Part shown: positions 53,911 to 64,000 of the stretch, one piece after another
Numbering within the stretch: the first letter of the stretch is position 1
How the letters are laid out: each line of letters starts with the position of its first letter
Source: Saccharina japonica
Lineage: Eukaryota; Sar; Phaeophyceae; Laminariales; Laminariaceae
Direction of reading: 5' to 3'
Assembly: GCA_008828725.1 (NCBI GenBank)
Contig: MEHQ01003815.1
Location: 1 to 64,000 of the forward strand
DNA length: 64,000 nucleotides
Notes under the pieces: generated by a model
Told to the model about the DNA's origin: nothing
The model's input: the letters and a program-made list of their open reading frames with translations, nothing else
Database searches by the model: none
Made by a program: the position numbers and the translations under genes

Positions 53911-56220
53911 TCGAGCGGCTCGTATCATATCCCAATTTTCCCTAATACACTACAAGAATCCCTAGCCAGCGTGTGGAACTCCTACTATACGATAGATATT
54001 ATGCGTTCTGGTACTGAGCACGATCAACGCTCTCCCTGCTCCTTGTACACGACCTTAATATTCCTCCCCCTGCTGTGTGCATGACAAGGCACGGCATCGC
54101 AGGGTCGATATCTCGCCAAATTGTATTGAACTTGTATCGGACTAGGACGCTCAAACTCGGATCTGCAACTCGACAATCATGTTCTCAAATCAAGACTAAT
54201 AAAATATCAACTCCAAAACACATCAATATCGAGAGGAAGCTCGTCCCGACGAAGAGTAAAGACCCCTTCTTCAACCCTCAGACAACAACACAACCATAAC
54301 ACATACCAGGTATGACAGGACATAGACACATCGAAGATAACACTCAGAAAAATATACAATGCCAGAGATCGCAAGGAACCCCGTTCCCCCGAATTAAAGT
54401 CTCCTTTCATCCCCTACTCCCGCCATAGATTCACAGATCGCGACGGTAATGCGAGATAGCATGAGTGCTTATTTCCATATATTTGATCTTGCGCTCAAAT
54501 CACAGTACTCGAAATGTTAAATGCTCGTTCTGGTAACATCGACCCCTCTCGAACTGTATTGCCAGGAAAAACGGCTTTATCCTCAAACATAGTCGAGGAA
54601 AAACGGTGTTATTCTTCGGATTAGTAAGTGACACACCCATACAGTGCAGTAAGCTCCCGCGACGACTTACAGCAAATACTGCTGGATGAACAGTCAATAA
54701 ATACTGCTGAAGTTCGCGCAATAGCCGGCAATAACTACTCCATCCAGAAAACCAACCTAAAACCTCCTTGGGTAGCTCCGAATACCTCGAAACTCTGTTT
54801 CTATACGAACGTAACCGTAGAAGTTCCCTCCACGCGTGTTCTACATTGCTTCAAGTATGTATACCCAACAACACTCGATCAAACGCGTAACGAATGCAAA
54901 GAAGGGCGGAATACGACTTAAAGCTCAAAACTAGGGGCATATAATCTGGACCGAACGCGCCTTCTGGCGGACTTCAGTCGTGGCCATTTGCCGTAGACTG
55001 AAATCGTTTCGCCTCCTAAACAATCAATCTTCCAACGCAATACAAATTAATCAACACGGTACGTAAAAACTCAAACCCTAAATGTTTTCGACATAATCAG
55101 GCAATAATATTCCATTCGAAAACCATAACCTGCCCGGGGTCCCATGCCCCAAACCCTACTACTGCTGTTGTTGCCTCCGCTGGGGCTGCCTCTTCTTCCG
55201 GCCACAGCGTTGCCGCAGCTCATATCATCCAGCTTATCCTCCTGAGTGAAATCAGCAGTCGCCTCGACAGCATAGGCTCGACACAAACAGCAGGGGACAG
55301 GATAAAGTAGAAATGAGGGTGGCCATGGGTGTTCAGCTCTATCCATGCACTCAATATCAGCCTGCAATTCTCTTTTTTTACCGCAATATACCGTTCTCCA
55401 ATGCCACTGCATAACGGTTACTTGACAACGACGACAAACCTATGATACCACATGATAGTTAAACTGTTTTTCTCAACTCGTACTTATAACTCCATCAACA
55501 GCAGTACATACCAGGGCAACGGACACGGGACTAAGCAAAGGACACTGGAAGAGGGGTTGTGCCTATCTGACGTCTATATATTTACGAAGTGTCGTACTCA
55601 ATCATGTGTATAAAATTTCCTCGCAGTATTATACTACTACTGCTCTACCCGTACTCAATTACTCCCTGACAAATGTGTGCTCTGTAGAAATATCTCCTCG
55701 TTTCGGCACGCAACAGTAGCTACGTAGCACGGGTGGTCGGTCCTACATGGTTGAACAAATCAATCTCTTTCTGCTGTTATTATGCCATCAAGCCACCACC
55801 ACACCCTAAAACCTGCGGAACAAGCAAACACGAAAGCAAACACAAGAGATTCCTCGTTCGAAGTGACGCCGTCACGCACAGCGATTGCGACCTACTTGAG
55901 GGAGCGGCACACGGGCAAGGGTGCGGCGCGAGGGAATCGCACACGGGCAAGTGTGTGGAGCGAGGGAGCGGCCCCCGGGAAAGGGGGAAAGGTATCGGCC
56001 AGAGGAAACGGCGCAAAGGAAAGGCTGATCCAGATGGCAGTTGCTATTTTGCCTTCGTGCGAGAGATACCGGGTTGGCAAGTATCTGAATCGCTTGTTTT
56101 ATTTCGGGTGCTGCCCTGCCGTTGCAGGCTTCCGACGAAGGCGGCACCCCCCCCCCGTCAACGAGTAGTCTGTCAAACATCGGGAAACTAAATATAAAAA
56201 TATGGGCACGCGGACAGGAC
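53911..56220. other. no gene seen; long featureless stretch
   Basis: No recognised gene or clear repeat, apart from a GAGGGAGCGGC / GCACACGGGCAAG word repeated near 55898-55985. Several 70-220-codon frames exist but lack domains and overlap on opposite strands. Confidence 0.4.
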
Positions 56221-56229
56221 CTCATGTAC

Positions 56230-56790
56230 AGAGGTATTCGCCCCGTGGACAGGCGCAGACCTATAGGGGCGCATGGCCGTCTCCCTTCAGCATGGGAGAC
56301 AGCAACAACGGTCCCAGTGGGTACGGAACCACATTCCCTCTGGCACACAAACACACCATATCGCCAAACAACAATAACAACGTTTTTATAAAGCAAACGA
56401 GAGCTCCCGGGGTCCCCCCCATATACTAACAGATACTCAAGTATGAACGTAAAACAGGTGCAAGCCCCGTGGCAAGGCACAGACCTAGAGGGACCTGGTT
56501 TCCGTCTTCCTTTAGCATAGGAGGCAGCAACCGCGGTCCCAATAGGCACAGACCCAACCAAGAACAAGCGTAAGCCCCGTGGCAAGGCACAGACCTAGAG
56601 GGGCCTGGTTGCCGTCTTCCCATAGAATGAGAGGCGGCAACAGCGGTCCCAATAGGCACAGACCCAACCAAAAACAGGCGTAAGTCACGTGGCGAGGCAC
56701 AGACCTAGAGGGGCCTGGTTGCTGTCTTCCCCTTAGCATGGAAAACAGCAACAGCGGTCCCAATAGGTACAGACCCAACCGAATATGGGC
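56230..56790. repeat. 110-bp tandem repeat, three copies plus one displaced
   Basis: AAGCCCCGTGGCAAGGCACA recurs at 56461, 56571 and 56681 (spacing 110), each with CTAGAGGGGCCTGGTT and CAGCGGTCCCAATAGGCACA. A diverged copy lies near 56236-56335. Confidence 0.9.
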
Positions 56791-58010
56791 CTTCACCCTG
56801 TCTCTCCTAGAAAAGCAACAAACTATCAAGCGGGTAACAAAACGAAAACAGACCAAAACAAACTGACACGAGACAAAAGCAGGAAATGCCGCGTTCGCGG
56901 CGACACAAAGATAACGCGCCGCGATAGCGACGAGTTAGGACGGCTGTAGCAGTGGATGGGGACGGACAAGTGGCAAGCGGATACCTGGCAGAGCTATTAT
57001 ACAGAAACGCGATATCACTGGACAGGCGAAGGACATGTACAGCGGAGCACGTGGCGTCGGTCAACATAGCCGCTAACTGTGTTAATGTTCGCGGTACACG
57101 AATGTATGTATGCTTTCACATATCAGCATGACGGTTCAGTATCGCCTAGGGGAAGCCTGACTTCTATCTCCCTGCTGGAAAGAGATAGAAACCACGTTCC
57201 TCCCAGGCTCAGACAGACCCATACTAGTAGATTATAGGCGCGGCCAAGCATGCGCGGACACACCAGTATGAGTAAAATAAAATGAATCGTAATTGTTCAA
57301 GAGGGAGCATTCTGCTTTTTTTTATACAAGGGGGAACATGGGTACCATCAACAAGACGCAATAGGATCGCATCGAGCGTGTTGGTTATGGCCCTTAACAT
57401 TAAAGCGGCGCATGCGTCCTTCCGTTGCCTTCAGATAGCTGATCATAACGTAAAACAACAAACTAACCAAGCGGCGTGTTCATCCTTCCGTCGCCTTTAT
57501 ACCCAATAAACATGGAAAACAACAATAACATAGGCTACGGGGCACTCGGGAATGCTACACCTCATCAACGCATTCTTGGTTAATAGAGTGTTTGCGTTTT
57601 GTTTTTTAACTTTACTTCTCTAAAAATTCTGCCGAAGGGAGGATTTGAGGTAAATTTTTGAAGAAACGGCAAAAGTTTACTTTAGAGAAGTATGTTTTTG
57701 ATCAAAAGTTACGGTAACTTTTGTCTCTCAGTTTGATTGGCCTACACGCACCGAGCATTCTACCGACGCAGAACGCCCCAAATTATGGGAAATGTCTCCA
57801 AGATGTCCCCCATAGGCCCCAACCTTGCTGCTTGCTCTACACAACACAACAACCGGTGGGAGCACAGAGGCTCTCGGGAGGTGTGCTACAGTATGATACG
57901 GACAAGCGGTGCTGGGTTTTGCTAACGGGGCGCCGGCGGACTGCTGGCGGCCCGCTACGGTACGCTCTCGCCGGCTTGGTGTCGTGGAGGATGCGCTGTT
58001 CAGAAGAACT
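56791..58010. other. no gene seen
   Basis: Short direct similarity around GCGGCG(C/T)(A/G)TGCGTCCTTCCG near 57401 and 57470. Nothing coding recognised. Confidence 0.4.
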
Positions 58011-58054
58011 ACTCGTACGAGTTACTCGTACGAGCTACTCGTACGAGTCGTATG
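58011..58054. repeat. palindromic 13-bp tandem repeat
   Basis: Three copies of ACTCGTACGAGT separated by single-base or dinucleotide spacers. Confidence 0.9.
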
Positions 58055-58129
58055 GAGACGTACTCGTACCGCCTTGCTTGTAGAGCGCGACAGGATGACA
58101 GATCGCCGTGTATCATTTCAATTTCACCA

Positions 58130-58560
58130 CACTGCGGTAGCAGCACTAGCAGCACTAGCAGCAGCGGCGGCGCGCCGCCACGGTGTATATATGTCGGGCG
58201 CCGGGCGGGCTTGGAGCGGAGCGTGCCGACGCGGTGTCGCGCTTAGGTCGTGGGCAGCAGCAGCAGGAGCAGCACACGACGACAAGAATAGTTGGACGCA
58301 AGATCGAAAAAAGCAAAAACGGAAGCTGTTGCTTCTGCTGCTCTGCTGCTGCTTGTCTGCTTGTTTGTCTGCTGTTGTTGCTGCTGCTGCTGCCGCTGCT
58401 GCTGCTACCGCTGCTGCTGGGGCTGCCGCTGCTGCTGGGGCTGCCGCCACGTAGCTGCAGCCACCGGTGCTGCTGCTTGCGGTCGTGGGATTGCAGCTGC
58501 GGCACTGCGGTCATACCCCTGCCGCCGCCACCGTTGCTGGGCTGCCGTTCCTCTCAGACG
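58130..58560. repeat. CTG/CAG-rich low-complexity tract
   Basis: Runs of CTG, GCTGCTG and AGCAGC. Open frames on both strands (poly-Ala, poly-Leu, poly-Cys) are composition artefacts. Confidence 0.75.
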
Positions 58561-58871
58561 CTATTTTTTGTTTTCGTTGTTTCTTTGGTTTGCCGCATTG
58601 CCTCACCCCACTTCCCTTATTATTTTCGGAGGCGTCGCCTACAGGATTTTGTTTACTTCTATCGCAAACACACCGAAACCATGAGGGGAAGGGAATTCAC
58701 TTTTTTGAGCGGAAGGAAAGTATATATTTGTTTTACTTCTATCGCAAACACTCTAATCTCGTCATTTTTTCGGGAGACGACCGTGTCGAGTGTAGTCTCC
58801 TATGAAAGCATATAATATAGAACTGCTGTACTCGTAAATATACATACGTCGTGGCTTTGTGACGACAATAT

Positions 58872-58980
58872 ATTCCATCCCTAGGATGAAGAATCCGCAC
58901 TTTTGTGTCGTACACATGTCTCTTATACACATCTATTCCATCCCTAGGATGAAGAATCCGCACTTTTGTGTCGTACACAT
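58872..58980. other. probable Tn5 mosaic-end artefact between duplicated 46-mers
   Basis: A 46-base segment starting ATTCCATCCCTAGGATG is present twice, at 58872-58917 and 58935-58980. It is separated by GTCTCTTATACACATCT. With the preceding bases this reads TGTCTCTTATACACATCT, 18 of the 19 bases of the Tn5/Nextera mosaic end (CTGTCTCTTATACACATCT). Most likely adapter carry-over or an assembly error. Confidence 0.85.
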
Positions 58981-59681
58981 AATGCCGTATGTCGCTTCTC
59001 AGCGGCCGTGTACATAACGTCGCACCAACTCCCTACGAAGTGTTCAGAGTTGTCAGTACGTCGGCCTATTGGTGCAGCTCACAGCAGTATACGGTTACGT
59101 TACGCGTTTACCCTGCTGGTATATTATCAGCGGTAATATCGTATATACCAGGCATCAGGTTATAGCGTACCAGAAGCAATCCGTAAAATTTACCAGGTAA
59201 TACAAGGAAGGGTCATATAATGAAAAAATAAAAAAAGCGACGGGCTCAGACCCCGAGTAAGTGAACGGCTATTATTTCCGACTTTTTAGACAAAAGTAAA
59301 TCCTCCCCGAGACGCAGTCCATTTCCGACGGGGATTCTCCTAAGGAGCAGCGTACTAGTCACGTTTCGATATTTAGGCACCGGGACAGACACACTCCGGG
59401 GGTCCCAGACTCCCGAGTGTGTTAGAAATTTTCCTCTCGAGGACATGTGTCAAACTAAGATATTCGAGTACGTGAAACGGACGAATTTTGAAGGAATAGC
59501 CGAGTGTAGCCGAAGGTGCAGCTGCTATTTAATAGTGCATCTTCGTACAAAAGTTACTGCTGTAGGCCGGACGCAACACAGGGATGACTACAAATATGCA
59601 TGTGAGAGGAATATGCGACTTCACGCTTGAGCATGCGAGTCAATACGTGGTGTGCAATTTCGCTTAAAATCTCGATGTGCT
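58981..59681. other. no gene seen
   Basis: Unassigned DNA; short frames only. Confidence 0.45.
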
Positions 59682-59794
59682 ATTTTTTTCCTATCCCATT
59701 TACGAGTATTATCTTCACCCTCCTGTTATCTCCCTCTTTAGTCGTAACCCCGATCCGGGGTCACCAACTCGACTCTACTCCCTCCTCCCTACGG
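59682..59794 (-). mobile_element. SINE family 1, truncated copy 3
   Basis: Minus strand: GGGAGGAGGGAGTAGAG, GGTGACCCCGGATCGGGGTTACGACTAAA-like block, GATAATACTCG and a tail GGGATAGGAAAAAAAT. The tRNA-like head is missing. Confidence 0.65.
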
Positions 59795-60173
59795 TATATA
59801 TATTACACGTGTACTGCGTGTCTTGCTCCTTTCTTTTCTTTTCTTTTTATTATCGCTATTTACTGGACGATTCAACGGCAGTTCAATAATGGTTGTGCGG
59901 TTACTAAAGCTTATAGTTTAGCATATCGCAAGAAGCCAGCAGGAAATTCAGAATGTTCTCGGAAGAATGAGAGAATGTGAGTTTTGTACGTACGAAAGAA
60001 GTTTAGCCAATCAGATGAATGCAGAAATACATGGTATTAATAGTATGAATCGTAGCCCGTGATACACACCTGGTCCAGTTCGTAGCTGTGACCTGCACGT
60101 GATGATAGCGCAGTGCAGCAGAGTCAGAACTACGGGTCCAAGGTGTGATACAGACTAGTTTTGAGTTCCCAAT

Positions 60174-61119
60174 ATGTCCGACGAGAGCAAGTCACCGGAG
60201 GCTGAGGTTTTTGGGGTTGCTGCTGCGCAAGACGTCCAGGCGGCTTTGGCTGCTGCGCAAACTCGGGCAGAAGAAAATGCGCTTGCTGCTGTAGCTGCAG
60301 TGCAGGCCCACGTGGACGCACGCCGAGTGGAGAATGCAAACGCTGTGCAAGCCGAGGCCGAGGTTCGACAGCTAAAAGCCGAGGCCGAGGCTGCGACAGG
60401 CAACAGCCGAGGCCGAGGCTCGACAGGCCACGGCTGCTGCTGCTGCCGTTGCTGCTGCTGCTGCTGCTACTGCTGCTGCCGCTGTTCCGCCACCGCCGCA
60501 GGCGGCCGCGGGGGGAGCTGCAACTCCTGCTGAGATCTTGCATTGGCAAAATCAGGTGGCATCCGAGTTCTCCCGCATCGACAGCGAGGTACACAACATG
60601 AAATCCGTGCTGGATAACGTGCTCGTATCTATGGGTGGCATTCGGGACGCGGTTGCTGGCGGTNCGACGAAGACCGCTCACGTCGAGGTCCTCCTCCAGC
60701 AAATAATGGAAAACTTCGGCGACCGCGAACCGGCCTCGCGCGAAGGTGGGGACGCGAGAGAGCGTCACGTCCAAAAGTCACAGCTGACGGATGACACCGC
60801 ATTGTGGAAGAAGATGCCTTTCAGGAAGCATTGGGTGCTCAGGGGGCGCCTGCCCCCGAATATCGGCGAGTCGGCAGCCGATCTTCAGTCGTTTGTGGGC
60901 GAGGCCGTCGAGGTCACGGCGGTAGTGGCCGCTCAGCTACGTGCGATCAGTGACTTTGACGTGGCCGCGTATGGGCCTCGCGCGGAAGGGGCTGTCGACC
61001 ATCTGCTCATGGTCGCTGACCGTCTTGACTTCTTGCGCCAGGCTCTTATAAATCTATATATCTTAGTTCGCTTATCACATATGCACATCCTTAGGTCTGC
61101 GGATATCTCCAGCCTCTGA
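60174..61119 (+). pseudogene. coiled-coil, Ala-rich protein of unknown function, frameshifted
   Basis: Starts MSDESKSPEAEVFGVAAAQD in one frame. It runs through an Ala/Glu/Arg-rich heptad region, then continues correctly only in the next frame from about 60395 (RQATAEAEARQATAAAAA), through a Pro/Ala segment (VPPPPQAAAGG). The rest reads HWQNQVASEFSRIDSEVHNM and ends at 61119. One base is N (60664, residue X). Without the frameshift it would be about 300 residues. The layout (coiled coil, then a conserved-looking globular part) suits a Gag or a structural protein, but no family is recognised. A GCTGCTG tract at the shift point could cause a sequencing slip. Confidence 0.5.
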
Positions 61120-62617
61120 TCGCCTTTCCGCGCGATTTCTTCGCTGAGGCGTGCCCCCGCCTCGCCTGCAACCGCCGGCTTAGCTGATCCGCCCGCTTGG
61201 CGCCGTAGCGCGCGCGCGAGGCCTCGACGTCGAGATCTACGACGAGATCTACGAAAAATCGTGCCCTGTGAGCGTTTGGGCACATTGCCCACCGACAACG
61301 CCTATATCTTCGCGTGGTTTTTTCACGTACGTGTTCTCTGACCTCCGACCCGTGGGGGGGGTCGGCTTCCCGGCCGCCGTCAACATGGTGGAGGCCTGCG
61401 CGGGAGGCTGTGTGCTCAGATCTGAGACGCCCCGAGAACACATACATGCCACCCAGGCTTTGTCGAGAACTGTCATCAATATTTTTTTCGCCGAGAGAGA
61501 GCTCCTGCTGCTGTACGCATACGTGTACGTATGTATGTATGTAGTCTACAGCAAGTAGCACGTGTGATAAGAGACTAGCAGCTCATGCACTGTCAATGTT
61601 GTTGCGGAGCTCCTATGATTTGTACAGCAGCAGCTGTGATCGCACCTTTTTAGCGGACTACGCGCTGCATGCTGTTGAGGGTTTCAGCGTAAAAAAATGG
61701 CATTGGCAAACGGGGATGGGGAAACACGTTTTTTGTCGTTTTTTACCGTTTTTGTTTTTTGTTCTCAGACGTATAGGAGGCGCGTAGATGTACACGTGCT
61801 GATACGGGAGGCTTCAACCCTCAGACCCTAGAAGCACAAGCTCCTTACATATGTCTAGGGCTTGCTGACCTGGCGTATTGTTGTTCGTGATGTGTCTCGC
61901 AGGGTGAGTAGAGTTGCTCTTCGTGACGAGTGGATCGTAGCTGGGCAGTAGTTGCGATGAGGCTGATGCCGACGATCAACGAAGGGGGGCAAGAACGATA
62001 ACGAGCACGACGGGTACAGCAGTGCCCACGGGGCGTGGGGCTAACAGGACGGGTATCACAGATCACTTGGCTTTGCTCTTTCTTTGGTCTCTGGGTGGCG
62101 TTGAGTAAACACCGGGTGGTTGCGATACCGCTTTACTGGTTTTGTACACGAAACCGAAGGCGTTCCCATGCCAGGGATCCTTCCTGCCTATAAGATATGG
62201 CCTCAGGAGCTTGTGAAAGCTTACCCTTTGCTCATACAAATAGACCCGACGCGTGACACTGATCAACACAGTCGTCTCGCGTCGTATTATCCTCCTCGCA
62301 GCGCCGTCGCGCTGTAACAGTCTCTCGGCGCTGTAACACCCCCCCTGCCCGGGAATCTTGCGTCGGAGCAAAAAACGCGGGCAATCCAGCACCGACTCGT
62401 TCCTCCCCCCCACCCTAACCGATCCAACCGCTCCCGCTTCTCGCGCTGTTGAATGCGGAGTCATCCCCGGCCTGGCGGCATTCTTGTGCTCCTCGGCTCC
62501 GCCGGGTCCACTTGCTGCGACTCAGCTCCTCCCATCTCCGTCCGGGTAACGAGTACTCGCCAGTACGGCGGCTTGGAAGTCGTAAACTCGCCCACGCCCC
62601 TGGCTTTCACCGGCCCA
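61120..62617. other. no gene seen
   Basis: Unassigned. Both strands have short frames, without domains. Confidence 0.4.
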
Positions 62618-63730
62618 TCAGATCCCACGAAAACGAACCGCCTGACTTGTGTGCCTGCCGGAAAATCCTGCAACGCTCGTCGTTCGCAGCGCCTGGGTCA
62701 CGTTCCCCCTTCGCCATGGTTCCGGCGGCCGAGGGCGGCATAGTCCCTTCCCTTGTACGCTTCCCACAGGGCATGGAAGACGTCGAGATTGTAGGCGGGG
62801 TTGAAAAGCTGTCCCGCACCTCCTCTTTCCGGTAGCCACTCCGATTCTGTCCCATTTGGTATAAGTCCTCGGTATTGCCACTCCCATCCGCTTCCCGTTG
62901 CTCTCAACGGCTTGCCGGTCTGTAGAGGTAAAGTTGGCAACGCTACCTTGTCTATGGTATCCGCCAAACCTCAAGTCCGCACCCCAAGCCAGATGCGCGA
63001 ATTTTCTTCTGAAACGCGTGGCGTAGACGTTCCGTGGGGGGGGACCCCAACCCGCCCCCCCCCCCTCCCCCGCAAGTAGAAATGTCTGATTGTTGGCTGC
63101 CAATACTACCCTTCCCCTGATCCGGCGGCCTCTCATAGTCGCTTGGTAGCTCAGACCTGGCTGCTCGATGGAGGTGATTCGCCAGGGCCCGGTCCAATGC
63201 TCGTGCGCCAGCTTCGCGTGGATGCCTTCCCTTCCGAGTTTGCTGGCCGCCTCTTTTATCAAGACCTTGTCTCCTACCCGCGCCTGCTCCCCGGAGGAGC
63301 TCCTCTTAATTGCTGCGTTGTGTCGCGCCCTTCTTCGGTTCTTGTCCTCCTGCCGCCGCTTGAGTATCCCTCTCAGCTCCACGAACGTCTGTTGCCTCTC
63401 CGCCACGAAATTGTCGAGCCCCGTGCGGAAGGAGTCGCCGTCCAGTACCGGGGTGAGGGCGTCGAGGTTCGTCCGCGCATCGCGGCCGAACAGGATCCGA
63501 AAAGGCGTTTCTCCCGAGGGTAGGCTCGGGTCTGGCGTTGTGCGTTGGATCCAGCATGCCGCCTCGACATACTCGTCCCATCGCCCGGGCCATCCCTTGC
63601 ACAGCTCCGCCATCACTTCGTGAAGCCACCCCCCCATCCTCTCCACGGCCCCTTGACTGCGGGGGTGATCCGCTGGTCCGTGATCGAGCTGTACCCTTCT
63701 ATTCATTCTTGTTCTCTCTATCAACAACAA
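62618..63730 (-). pseudogene. Ty3/gypsy-type integrase C-terminal part
   Basis: 370 codons, minus strand. QLDHGPADHPRSQGAVERM holds the last catalytic Glu region ('P.HP.SQG.VER'). WDEYVEAACWIQRTTP, ETPFRILFGRDARTNLD and a GPY/F-like region (VGDKVLIKEAASKLG, HWTGPWRITSIEQPG) follow. From about residue 225 a Gly-coding G/C-run and unrelated sequence follow, so the original reading is probably lost there. The first two catalytic Asp and the zinc finger are missing, because homology ends near 63692 at an inverted-repeat junction. Gypsy/BEL-type is inferred from the order of motifs. Confidence 0.8.
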
Positions 63731-64000
63731 CGGAGGAGTGTTATTGTATATATTGTATGTATGTATGTTCTATTGCGTGCGGGACAGCTCGATCACGGAC
63801 CAGCGGATCACCCCCGCAGTCAAGGGGCCGTGGAGAGGATGGGGGGGTGGCTTCACGAAGTGATGGCGGAGCTGTGCAAGGGATGGCCCGGGCGATGGGA
63901 CGAGTATGTCGAGGCGGCATGCTGGATCCAACGCACAACGCCAGACCCGAGCCTACCCTCGGGAGAAACGCCTTTTCGGATCCTGTTCGGCCGCGATGCG
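63476..64000. repeat. perfect inverted repeat, 217-bp arms within window
   Basis: 63476-63692 and 63784-64000 are exact reverse complements over all 217 bases seen. The spacer is 91 bases (63693-63783). The right arm reaches the window end, so the true arm length is unknown. Confidence 0.95.
63784..64000 (+). pseudogene. integrase fragment, inverted copy running off the window
   Basis: Plus-strand QLDHGPADHPRSQGAVERM to ETPFRILFGRDA, identical to the minus-strand copy. Partial at the window end. Confidence 0.8.

Noticed and set aside
55872..56585. 237-codon minus-strand frame
   Set aside because: Covers the 110-bp tandem repeat and repeats its own peptide; no domain.

Overview
This 64 kb window looks like heterochromatic, repeat-dominated nuclear DNA of a eukaryote. 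I found no intact host gene, no operon-like layout, no rRNA gene and no CRISPR array. The recognisable coding pieces are all mobile-element remains: Ty1/copia protease, integrase, reverse transcriptase and RNase H; a Ty3/gypsy-type integrase tail; two LINE reverse transcriptases, one with an endonuclease; and several Gag-like open frames. Most are broken by stops or frameshifts. Short words such as ACCAGGTA, CGTACG and CAGCAGTAGTA recur in most intergenic stretches. A heterokont (for example brown-algal) source is my guess from this texture and the element mix, but the window does not prove it.

Layout. 0.6-2.0 kb: remnant of an LTR element with a Gag-like pseudogene, partly inverted. 2.3-4.3 kb: a 556-codon frame between two perfect 179-bp direct repeats. 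5.9-6.2 kb: a 60-bp tandem repeat. 7.1-11.2 kb: a nearly full LINE with many lesions, including both catalytic centres. 11.8-12.5 kb: short tandem repeats. 12.8-14.2 kb and 16.6-20.4 kb: two rearranged copies of one repeat block. The second copy carries a 2.4-kb element with CGGTATT-rich ends and a 445-bp tandem repeat inside it. 21.5-23.1 kb and 47.6-50.2 kb: two arrays of a related satellite built as dimers. 24.4-25.2 kb: copia RNase H relic. 25.4-33.3 kb: two families of short interspersed repeats plus a second, 5'-truncated LINE at 28.4-30.25 kb. 34.2-35.3 kb: dimeric minisatellite carrying GGTTCGA words. 38.4-45.4 kb: an LTR element with 258-bp LTRs and a CAACT target duplication. Its interior is scrambled into a 0.6-kb inverted repeat of a Gag-like sequence followed by pol in the opposite orientation to the LTRs. 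45.9-46.3 kb: a 468-bp hAT-like MITE with a perfect 8-bp target duplication. 50.9-57 kb: further tandem repeats and featureless DNA. 60.2-61.1 kb: a coiled-coil frame broken by one frameshift. 62.6-64 kb: integrase tail followed by a perfect inverted copy that runs off the window end.

Working together: nothing suggests a cooperating gene set. The region reads as layers of insertion. The relics allow several insertions to be reconstructed from target duplications and empty-site copies within the same window. One sequencing artefact is likely: a Tn5 mosaic-end sequence sits between two copies of a 46-bp segment at 58.9 kb. Two ambiguous bases occur, at 25273 and 60664. All similarity statements come from reading the sequence by eye; no database search was run.
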